Shown in pieces: positions 1 to 10,603 of a stretch of 64,000 bases of DNA. Position numbers and translations under genes: made by a program. The stretch's first letter is position 1. Each line of letters starts with the position of its first letter. Under the pieces are notes generated by a model that was given only the letters and a program-made list of their open reading frames with translations, had not been told where the DNA came from and did no database searches. The stretch comes from Quillaja saponaria (taxonomy: Eukaryota; Streptophyta; Magnoliopsida; Fabales; Quillajaceae): positions 27,526,350 through 27,590,349 of the forward strand of contig CM055608.1 of the NCBI GenBank assembly GCA_029379385.1, read 5' to 3'.

Positions 1-691
1 AAACCCTCTGGGTTGATCATGATTGCTGTAAGAATTTTGATTGTACCTTTGTCATGAAGTTTTTTGGGCTGTATATTTCTTTCTCAGGTGCACTCTGTTA
101 TCTATTACTTTATCTCGGTTTAGTGTGTATTTGACATACCTGACTAGTGTTGGGATATGCAAAGGTCCCAGAATTGGGAAAAATAAGGCGGGGTAACTAA
201 TGCTTGCTTTATCGCCTTCACTTTTATCTTAATCTTGGGTTTCATTTCTTTATTTTTTGTTGATCTTTGGGTAATGGTATAGAGGCCCAAGTTGATAGAT
301 TTCCCTGAAAAAATCTTCTCTTTTCATGAAAATACAAATATGCTTTTATCTTAGTTGCTCTCATCTTACTTGTTTTCTTCATATACAAAGTATTGATCAA
401 GCTTAACTTCGTGAATTTCAAGATGAAGACTTGATTGTTTTCAGTTATGTCTCATGTGGACTAAATGCAACACGTCATTGGGGTTTTTATGATGCCAAGA
501 GGCAAGATGTTCATAGGTTGGTCTTATAAGAATCGATTAAGCATTATCTGTACTGGTGGCTTGTTGGAAATATAATTGGCTCTCCCTCAATCCATTTGGT
601 GTTTGCCTTGGTATTTTCAAATGGAATAAATGGCTCCTTCCTTTTTCTTGTTGACTCTTTTTTTGGTCAAATTCATGTCTCTTGTTGTCAG
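1..691 (+). other. Intron or upstream part of the kinase gene
   Basis: No coding exon is recognisable here. The first recognisable exon follows a pyrimidine-rich acceptor ending in CAG at 689-691, so this stretch is most likely the intron that separates an N-terminal exon outside the window from the kinase exons. The usual RLCK-VII amino terminus with a myristoylation glycine is not present. Confidence 0.6.
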
Positions 692-2793
692 GGAAGTTGA
701 AGGTGAACTCGTCTTTGAGTTTCAACGAGGCCTCTAAGAATGGAGGGCCTGATCACATTGGAGCACAGACTTTTACATTTCGTGAGTTGGCTGCTGCAAC
801 TAAAAATTTTAGAGCAGAATGTCTTTTGGGGGAAGGTGGCTTTGGTAGAGTATACAGAGGGCGTTTGGAGAGTAGTCAGGTCTGTCAGTTCTCTCACAAT
901 TGTTAATAAGAAAAAAAGAGAAAGTTGTGAAGGCACTTAATAAGTTTGTCCTGTGCTGTTCATTTTCTACTTATCATTTTTCATTTTCATGTTGCTATTT
1001 TTTGAATTAAGATTCTAAGCTTACAGGTTTAGAAAAACTTATGATTTTCTGTGAATTGGAATTGGTTATAAGATGTGTCATGTGTGTTAAATGACTTCTC
1101 CATTCACATGCATTTAGACCTTTCATGGTGTTTGTTGTAGGTTGTAGCAATCAAGCAACTTGACCGAGATGGGCTGCAAGGGAATAGGGAATTCCTTGTT
1201 GAGGTGTTAATGTTAAGTCTACTTCACCACCCTAACCTTGTTAACTTAATTGGTTATTGTGCTGATGGAGACCAAAGGCTTCTAGTTTATGAATACATGC
1301 CGCTAGGATCTTTGGAAGACCACTTACATGGTATATATAATGCTAAATTGTGTGCATGTTATTTCTTTTCTTTCTTTTATTATTCTCTCCTGGTGGATGT
1401 TTAATTTGCAGATATTTCTCCTAGCAAGAAACGACTTGACTGGAACACACGAATGAAAATAGCTGCAGGGGCTGCAAAGGGATTGGAATATCTACACGAC
1501 AAAGCTAGCCCTCCTGTTATATACAGAGATCTGAAGTGCTCCAACATTTTGCTTGGTGAAGGGTATGATCCAAGATTATCGGATTTTGGCTTGGCCAAAG
1601 TAGGACCTGTTGGGGAAAACACCCATGTGTCCACAAGGGTTATGGGCACTTATGGATATTGTGCTCCGGAGTATGCAATAACAGGTCAATTGACTCTGAA
1701 ATCAGATGTTTATAGCTTTGGGGTTGTTCTTTTGGAAATTATCACTGGTAGAAAAGCAATTCACAACTCAAAAGCTGCAGGAGAGCAGAATCTTGTTGCA
1801 TGGGTAAGATATCCATAACCTTGTCTCTTCTTATATTTGTTGTTGGCTGGCAATTCAGGGGCTGCAGGAGAGCAGAATTATGAGTAATGAAATCCTAGAC
1901 AATTCCTGTGCAAAAATAAAAATAAAAATATATATATAAGACCATTTCCAGTGAAACAGTCTCTTCTTGAATGCATAAATCTTCTGGAAGGTCTCACACA
2001 ATATAAACAGTCAAAGATGTGACTCATGAAGGTAACTAGTATCTCTCTGTTTCCAGTAAGGATGAGGTCTGTAGTGTTATATGAAGTGGAAACGCTTAAA
2101 AATCGAACATACCCACTTGTGTTTGAGAGCACGCACCATTTGTGGTATATTGCACTATTTTGACTCATACTCCTATCACCTTTAAATTGTTTTAATCAAA
2201 AGAAAATCTACAATTGATTATGGATAATGTCTTAAAAGATCAATTCCATGATGATGATTGGGGCTAGTGCTTTATGTGGCGGAAATTTCCAAGTTGCATA
2301 TCCATTAGGTACTCTTTCAACAGTCAAGGAATCAAATCGAAGCACGCATAAGACTTACTTTTCATTGTTCTAAAAAAAAATGAAGTATTCAATCATTCAA
2401 TTGGAGGTTGAAATATACTTCCATGACTAATTGTTGCTTTTTAGGGAAAATGGTTTATAGAAAATACTAACGTCAATATAGATTTGATTAACAAGTATAT
2501 GCTGGACCACTCTGGTTTGACTTTGATTGCAGGCCAGACCACTGTTTAAAGAACGGAGGAAATTTTCACAAATGGCTGATCCAATGCTTCAAGGTCAGTA
2601 TCCTCCAAGAGGCTTGTACCAAGCTCTAGCTATTGCAGCAATGTGTGTTCAGGAGCAGGCTACCATGCGGCCAGTTATAGCTGATGTTGTCACTGCTTTG
2701 ACTTATCTTGCTTCACAAAAATATGACCCCGAGACAGTCCAAAGCTCCCAATTTGTCCCTTGTACTCCTCCTAGAACCAAGAAGGCACGCTGA
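692..2793 (+). CDS. PBL7: Receptor-like cytoplasmic kinase VII, PBL7-like (5' partial)
   Basis: Serine/threonine protein kinase of subfamily RLCK-VII, a group that relays signals from plasma-membrane receptor kinases. Four exons join in phase: 692-879, 1141-1330, 1412-1803, 2533-2793. The subfamily signature [14 protein letters not shown] is followed by the glycine loop [11 protein letters not shown], the catalytic lysine in VVAIKQLD, the RD-type catalytic loop [13 protein letters not shown], the DFG motif in LSDFGLAK and the activation-loop motif [11 protein letters not shown]. All catalytic residues are present. Closest remembered family members are PBL7 and CDL1 of Arabidopsis. The N-terminal exon with the acylation site is outside the window. 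The tail after the kinase domain is short, ending about 20 residues beyond LTYLASQ, whereas Arabidopsis PBL7 as I recall it has a longer tail. PBL7 versus another RLCK-VII member is not certain. Confidence 0.9.
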
Positions 2794-4220
2794 TGTGCTT
2801 CAGAGTGTAAAGTGGTTACAAGATTGCCCTGAAGAAAGCTTTAACTTTTTGCTGATAATGGGCTGCTCTGAAACTTGCAATTAATGGGGATACTAATATG
2901 GTATAGATGGTTGATGGTTGTATTTGATACCATTGTAGAAGTTGTGCTTCATGTTTAGGTGGTCAGAGTTGCAAAATACCTTCTAATAGATTTTTATTTC
3001 TTCCTGTAAAGAGGTTCATCCAAGTGCTCAATTTGCAAACGGAGCAGGCCGTAGGTCTACTTCCTTTTTTTGAAATTTGTATGCAAGACCAAGTTGCTGG
3101 ATTCATGTATTCATGTGCCTTTACTCCAGGCATTGGTTGTCTTGATGTACCCATAAATTCGCATTCTTTAGAAGTCCTGTGTTTTGTCCTTTTGTTGTAT
3201 ACTTATGCTGTGTACGAGTACTCTTGAAATTCGTAGTTCTTGTATCTGTTACAGCCCACCATTTTCTTATCAGTATGCTATTTCTGGTTCTGCATTGGGG
3301 TGGATCAGGTGCAATTTTGTAGTTTTTCCATTTTTGAGATACAAGCTATGCCAGTTGTCATGTTTTAGCTTAATTTTCTTTAAATTATTTCTGGGTTTGT
3401 ATAGTATAAATGGTCCAACTAGAATGATATTGTCATTAAATTGATATATGTCTGGCTTGCTGATTTTCACTGTTTTCCTTTCTTCTTTCTTTTCCTGGTT
3501 GTGGGTGGAAATTCTCCAAAAAAATTTAATTATTTTTCTAAATATTATAGCTTCCATGCAACAAAGAAACAAGGAGATGGTGCATTGTTGATCAAAGTAC
3601 CAAGAACAAGCAAACATGGTTGGCCCCCATTGTCCTTTAAAAAATTCTTTGTTTGGGGAGAATGACACTGATGGCAGACAGCTAAGATCCCTGTTAGACC
3701 TGCCAAGGTAAATTACCACATAATTCCTATAGCCACTACTCACTCAAACCAATTCTAATGCCTGGTTAAGTATTACTGCTGTTGATCTTAAATAGGGCAA
3801 TTAACTTTCTATTAAGAAGACCTCATCGCAGTGCACTTCCATTTTCAACAAGATCTGTGAACCAACGAGTTAATTAACAGAAGCGTTAAATGCAAATTTT
3901 CAAAGAATCAAAGGTAACAGTCACTTCAATTAAGGAGGATGATGATAATAAAAATATTTTTGTACAAATATTACAATTAATTAACTAATAAACCATGCAT
4001 ACAAAATATGCTTTACAGTTGACAGTCTAAAGCAGGGAGAAAAAGAAAACAAGAATATTGTAACATTCTCGAAATCGGTGACTCCCTTTGCTCCAACAAT
4101 CAGAATGATGCACAATTACAGACACAAAGTTAGGCAGTGATATCCTAAAAGAGCTCACCACTACTCCTTTAGCAGGTCCCAAGTTGAAAAAATCCAATGG
4201 TGCTGTTCTTCATGTCCCCT
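2794..4220. other. Convergent intergenic region
   Basis: This lies between the kinase stop codon and the stop codon of the converging TBC pseudogene. It should hold the 3' untranslated parts of both. Open frames here (for example 3270-3743 on the minus strand) show no recognisable domain, and I see no gene. Confidence 0.6.
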
Positions 4221-5984
4221 CTATAACTCTTGTTCTTGGGTGCCAGATTCTTTGCCTGGAGTGTTAGGGATTGTTTCCCCATTGTTAGATTTACTTTCAC
4301 TGCATTTCTCAGACAGAGTCTGTTTGCCCTGTTTTGTGCAAGTCACATGGACAAAGATCATTTAAAGCAGGGACCTATTGAAGTATCACAAAACAATAGA
4401 AAGATTAATACCCAAGAAAATGGAAATATGAACTCGTATCTGTTTTAGTATGGACTTGCTGTGTCCAAGGAAAACTTAAAAAATGTGACTGCCTCTAAAT
4501 TAGATTGGACAATGCAATAGCCGTAATTCAATTGAACTCTTCTTTGACTATTTACCAGGATATCTAGAGAGCACTTGTACAAAAGTTTACCTTGTTTCTG
4601 TCTCGCCAACCAAGTCCAAATGGCAGTAGACCTATCTTTCTCGTGGGGTTTTCTGTCATTGGGCTTTGCATGCAAACAGACCTGCAGAAAATCATATCCA
4701 TGTAAACTTGTAAGGCATCAATCCAAAAGTGTATGGTCAAAGATTACCTTTGTGCTCTTATTATGTAAGTAAATTAACAGCAACAGTCATATAAGCATGC
4801 TCCCTATATTAATGCATAAACTAGGCTAGGGCAAGGGGAAATGATTTGGATGACAGAGATACGGGATATCATTATGGATGGAACATGTCTCCCAGCCCTA
4901 TTCTGTACATAAAAATCCATGGAGTTCATTCTACAAAGTTATAGTGAATGGTGATATAGGACCAGATTTAAGTGCTACTATAATATTAGCAGAATGAGAG
5001 AGGAGATTCTCTTTTTCTCTCCAGAAAATCACAGGCTTTTAAATATTATTCGTTATTTCCAATGGTTATTTAACCGGTTGAACTTCTTGAGTGGCGTAAG
5101 TAATAGCAGTTATCAAGAAATGTTAAATCTTTCTCCATAAAAATTGCTGCTTCATAAAGCAAGACATAGGCACTCAATTTACCCAAAATAAACTCACTGG
5201 AGTGGATGAGGTATTTATGGCAACTCTTCAAATAATGGGTGAAATACATCAATGCAAGCTTTTCAGGAGAAGATAAATAGTGTTAACTTTGACTTCTTAT
5301 AGTTCCAGATCCTTGCTGAAGGAAAATCTAAAAGATATTGACCAAATTTTTGTCCTAGTGGCTAGTAGTTTGGCTATGAACTTAGTATCAACCACCAAAT
5401 GGTTCACAATGATAAAGTTGAGTGCAGTAACAGAAATATGGTATCTGAAAAGGTTTGTTGCATACCGTGGAGAAGATTGTGCTTTAGATTGGCCAGATTC
5501 ATATTGCAGGGTAGCCTCCAACATAGTTTCCGACATAACCACCTCTTCTCCATCTCAGCAAGTGAAGCCATAGTCTTCTTGTATTTTTCCTGCATATAAA
5601 CCATGAATGGATATAATCATGACTTGTGATCCCTCCTTTGAAAAGGGTGCAGAACAAGAAATTGTGGAACCCCCCAGTGTAAGGGGTCCAGCTATCTCAT
5701 TAAACAGAATATGTGTAGTAGTGGATCAAAACAAACGTGATGAGGGAAGTTATTGTTTCACAATTTAAAAGGCATAACAATTAACAAACTTCATGCACGC
5801 TATACTGTAAGAAGTAAGAACCGGAGCCAAACAGTAACATTTTTTTTCTATAAATACCAGTGCAAGAAAGAGCATATTTGGTGGCCTCAAGATAACTTGA
5901 TGAGGAATTTAAATGATTTTATTTATCAATTATGCAACTTCAAAGAAAAACGTTGAGCATTCATCAGATGAGCAAAATTAATAT

Positions 5985-6465
5985 CAAGATGGTAGTGGGT
6001 TGCAAGGAAAATTCTATAGGACAGTAGTGAGACCGGCTATGTTGTATGGTTCCAAGTGTTGGGCAATTAAGAAATAACACTTGAATAAGATGGAATGGTT
6101 GAATTCGAATGTTGAGATGGATACGTAGGAAGGTTCTTGGGTCAACCACTCTTTTTTGTTTATGGTTTCGTATCTGAACAAGTGCATAGCACCCATTAAA
6201 GAGAAAATGAGGGAGAGCCACTTATGATGGTTTGGACATATCCAATGTAGCCAGTGGTCTCTGTAGTTAAGAGAGGTGACTTATTATAGGTGGAAGGTGT
6301 TGAAGGGGTAGGGAGAAACTGAAATTACCTGGGGACAATCATTGTGAAGGATATATTGCTCTAAGCATTACTGAAAACGATGCATTAGATCGATGCAAAT
6401 GGCGGAAAAGTATTTATGTAGTCGACCCTTACTAGTTTGGGTTTTAAGGTTTAGTTGAGTTTAGT
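5985..6465 (+). mobile_element. LINE (non-LTR retrotransposon) 3' end fragment
   Basis: Translation in shifting frames gives the C-terminal region of plant LINE reverse transcriptases: KFYRTVVRPAMLYG, then CWAIK, EKMRESHL, WFGH, and finally ALDRCKWRK followed by VVDP. Several stops and frameshifts interrupt it. The piece ends near a GTCGACCCTTACTAGTTTGGG stretch typical of the 3' end of these elements. It lies inside an intron of the TBC pseudogene, between the exons at 5466-5589 and 6886-6987, opposite in strand to that gene. Confidence 0.8.
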
Positions 6466-7309
6466 ATATTTAAACAGAAGTTATTGGTGTATATTCAAAA
6501 CATAGAGATTCCAGATAAGGTTCTTGGAAGCAAGCAACTATGACCAAGAATTTGTGTCATGTGAACAATTTTCAAGCCGCAATATCAATGGAAACAATAC
6601 TGATACAAGATTTATATGAAGCCAGATTGAAACTAACATTGCTTGAGATCATAAACTGGTTTGGTAATATCTTGGTAAATATGATGCTTCTTTAGGAAAA
6701 TCAGTATAGAGGTCTCATGAAAGGAAATCTGCATATTGGTGAAGCTCATCTATCAACAAATTCAATAAGATGCTTCATGAATTCTATTACTTTGTTCTCC
6801 ATCAACGTATATTTACATCAGTACTATATTGTGATCTCTGGTCTACAATAATTACCAGGATAACAATGACTAGAAAAACAGGAACCTGAAGCACATGAAC
6901 CACATATTTCTGAGCAGCTGCCTCTTGCTCTGCAGTTCTATGAGCATCTTCAGTAACCTTTTGCTCTTGCTCTACCTGCATTAGGACCTGTAGCATTCCC
7001 AGCAGACTTTCAAAACTTATGCAGGATAAACACAGATCTCTATTGTTTCCATATGCATTTGTGATTACTCAAATAGAAAAGGAGAAAACATGTGGCACAG
7101 TAAACCTGCAGCATGGCAGTTTCTTGTTCTTTTTTATCAGCAAGGACTTGCTGTAGCTCAGCTACCTCTTGCTCCAATTGCTCAACCTGCAGGATTGTAA
7201 AAAAATTAGTTTTTGATAAATTTGTAAGAAAATCAGTTCTTGATAAATCTGTAAATGTTAAACAGAAAAGAGAATAGGATGAAATCTAGAATTGAAAAAC
7301 AAAAACAAT

Positions 7310-7560
7310 CAAAAGAAAGAACACAAGATGTACCGAGGTTCAGCTTAATCTAGCCTATGTCCTTACTGAAGAGATTGAAATTCACTATTATGCTCTTGGA
7401 GAAAATACAAGTGTTTTGCTCGAAAAAAACGTACTGAAACCTGTTGGCCCATTCCTCAGCTTCGTGAAATAAAACTTATTTTTAAAGGTCGCTCTGGGGA
7501 ATTATCCAACGGTGCATACCGCGAAACTTTGCCCAACCCAATAAACAAGACAAAGCACAA
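7310..7560. mobile_element. Possible transposon fragment in a TBC intron
   Basis: A stretch starting around AACACAAGATGTACCGAGGTT and running through a TCACTATTATGCTCTTGG segment resembles a sequence repeated in many plant transposons as I remember them. No ends, duplications or coding sequence are visible, so this is a similarity impression only. Confidence 0.3.
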
Positions 7561-8791
7561 CAGTAAAGAAATCAATTTTTGATAAAATTCATTGAGAAAT
7601 TAGATGATTTTGCAAAGAATTTAGTAAACCTTAAAAAAAGGACAACCAAAAATAGAATCAAGGTAACGGTACTTTATTACATGGAGGCTAAAGCATCTGT
7701 ATAGATATAGAAGTTTAAAAGAAAAAGAAAAATCATTGTGTTTTGTAATGTCTTCTTGGTTAATATATTTTATTTTTTTTATCAAATGGATCAGAGGATG
7801 ATCTCATATCTATAGCTTTTTATCATCATTTAATGGAGCCAGAAGCAGATTTTACTCATAGCACTTTGAGTTGAAAATAAATCTATCCACAATAAGAAGC
7901 AATTGGCGCCATACAATCCAAATCAATCAGTTGGATATAATGATCTACAGGGACAAGCATATCAAAATTAGCACCAGCAAGTCAGTAGCATTGGTTCAAT
8001 ATAATAATGGAAAAAGTAGTGATGCATGCCCTTAAGCACATATATCCCACAATAAGAAAAAGTATTAGTTGATAACACAACTAGTTAATAGTCTAAATGT
8101 TAGACATACCCTTGCATGTAGTTGCCGTCGATTATCTTGCTTGACCATCTCCACAAGAGCTGTTTTCAGCTCCTCAGCTCTGTAAAAGGACAGGAATAGA
8201 GAAATGTAGATTATTTGATTTCATTCATAAGGCATATTAAAATAGTCATAATGATTTATCAAATTGGGACAGTTAGAATATGGGAGACTGACGTTTATCG
8301 TGTAAAAGCTCATGTTATTGATTTGGGAGGGGGGTAGTGGTAACAATACGAATTAGCAGAGAAACAAGGATGTTAAAATAAAATATCCAGAGATCTCTCA
8401 AGTACTTAATCTATTTAAAAAACCTGCAATGTAGATGAAGTAGACCAGGAAAGGACATGGACCACAGAAGATTTGCTGCAACCGACTAGACAAACTTATT
8501 GCAATTATCCATCTTCATAAAACATTTCATCCCACCAACATGTTAAAAGAAATGGGCCAGATGACACATGTCAGATGATCCTCAAAACAAATTTGAAAAG
8601 AGATACCGGATAAAACTAACCTGAGTACAGCAGATCTTTTCTCCTCCAGCAACCTACATAACTCGACCTTCTGCCAAACTGCCTGCACATAAGCTGTTAA
8701 TAATTGAATTTAAAAGGAGTTGAACTTGGTTATATTCATAAATCCCTCAATAAATGGAATTCTATCAGATGACCATGCAAACTTAAGCAAC

Positions 8792-9388
8792 TGTAATTCA
8801 AACTTTACTCATCAAAAGAAGGTTTAAATATTCAATAAAACTATTAGAATAGGTAGTTAGGTACTCATGACTATAATCTGCATCTAAAATTCTGAGTCAT
8901 TATGAGGCTAAGTCTTAGTAAGATAATGGTATTGTGAACTGCAGCTCCAGGAAGGCTGGCTGCTGACTTTGCACAGGCCCTACTACTCATCAGTAGGATA
9001 CCCATAGATTACCATGAACAACTTCTCCAACTAAATTTATGAAAAAGTTCCTCATGCTTATCAATCAGTAAATGCATGACAATGACCCACCCATGTAAGT
9101 CAAACTTCACTCATCAAAAGAAAGTTTAAAAATTCAGCAAAACTATTAGAATAGGTACTCATGATTATAATATGCATCTAAAATTCTGAGTTATTATGAG
9201 GCTAAGTCTTAGTAAGCTGATACTATTGTGAACTGCAGCTCCAGGAAGGCTGGCTGCTGGCTTTGCACAGGCCCAACTACTCAGAAGTAGAATACCGATA
9301 GATTACCATGAACAACTTCTCCAACTACATTTAAGACAAAGTTCCTTGCACTTATCAAACAAAAAATGCATGACAATGATCCGCCCAT
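8792..9388. repeat. Tandem duplication of about 300 bp in a TBC intron
   Basis: Two head-to-tail copies, about 8792-9094 and 9095-9388, share long blocks such as CTAAAATTCTGAGT, GGCTAAGTCTTAGTAAG and AACTGCAGCTCCAGGAAGG. They differ by scattered substitutions and small indels. No coding content. It lies between the exons at 8631-8682 and 10859-11270. Confidence 0.9.
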
Positions 9389-10149
9389 GTAATTCAGGTT
9401 GATCATGAGAATATAGATTTATCAAGTGAAGCGATGAAGTGCCATCTGAGTTAGGTTACCCATCTTATTGTACGTAACATTCATCTCAAGCATTTCCCAT
9501 ATAAATATTTTGATTGATATTAGATAAAGAATATTAAAAAATACAAACATTTTCAAGTACAAGTATTTTTTTAATTACACAATAAAAATTCTGAGTGTTT
9601 TCGATCAAAGACTTCATCTAAAAGCAGTGTTTGATCCCAAAAGACCTATATTAGTAAAAGACTTTACTTGAAGCCAAAGAATCATATCCTGGTTTGTGTG
9701 GTGTTCACATGCACAATAAGACATTTTTATTTTAAATGACTATCTACACACTATAACACTACAAATGTTTAATGATATTGATAGTATATTAAAGCCAAAC
9801 CAATAAGCCCAAGTAAGTGGAACTGACAAGCTAGGAAAAGAGACATTACACGAGACCCAACTAATGTTAAAATGCTTAAGGTAATTATTCAACAGAGCTG
9901 CCAAAATTCACTCTGAACGGCACTTCACTTTGTAGAGGAAATCAACCGTTGCCAGAACCCAATCTAGATGATTTGGAAGTCTCTCAAACACATCTAAAGT
10001 TCATGAAATTAATAAAATGCTGTTGGTGGATTTCTCAAATTTCAAGATGCTAGAAACATAGTACATTTTGTACTTGGTAGATAAGGATGATAAATTACCA
10101 ACTACACTAAAGTTTGAGCTTGTAAATGCATTAAAATTTAATCTTGAGA

Positions 10150-10603
10150 GTCTATTTAGGAGTTTGGAGGGAGAGGAGATGAGAGGGTACGGAAGGAGAG
10201 GAGATTAGATGGGAAAATGACATTCATCCTTGCTTGCATCTCATTTGGAAGTTTAAAAGATGAAGGGAGAGGAAACGACACGATAAGGTACATTTCTTGT
10301 TTGGAAGATGGGTGGAGAGGAGAGGACATGTTATTATATAATTTTATAATTTTTCTCTTAGAACACTTTATTTGAGAATTGGTTGGTATTTAGTTAAAAT
10401 GATAGGGATATATTTTTCATCACAGACAAAAAATTGTAATCTCCTTCCAAATCTTCTCAATTTGGAAGAACTAAAAAAATAGGGTTTGGAGGGATTTGGA
10501 GGGTACATGTACCCTTCCATTTCCTCTTCCTCCTATAAAAAGGTACACTTTCTCCTCTTCTCTCATTTCCTCTCCCTCCATTCCCCTCCATCCAAATAAG
10601 GCC
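10150..10603. mobile_element. MITE copy 1 with TATTTGGA-type terminal inverted repeats
   Basis: The left end, GTCTATTTAGGAGTTTGGAGG, and the reverse complement of the right end, GGCCTTATTTGGATGGAG, form imperfect inverted repeats that run on into GGAGGGAGAGGA(G/A)ATGAGAG. There is no coding capacity. A second copy of the family is at 53210-53582, sharing internal blocks TACATTTCTTGTTTGG, CAAATCTTCTCAATTTGGA and GGGTACATGTACC. The target-site duplication is not clear. It sits in a TBC pseudogene intron next to the exon at 10859-11270. Confidence 0.75.

Noticed and set aside
3270..3743. A 157-codon open frame on the minus strand
   Set aside because: No domain or family resemblance, and it lies in the 3' region of the kinase gene. 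It is probably a chance frame.
5640..5690. Hairpin GGACCCC/GGGGTCC-like near 5670 as a structured RNA
   Set aside because: It is short, in an intron close to a LINE relic, and nothing else supports a non-coding RNA.
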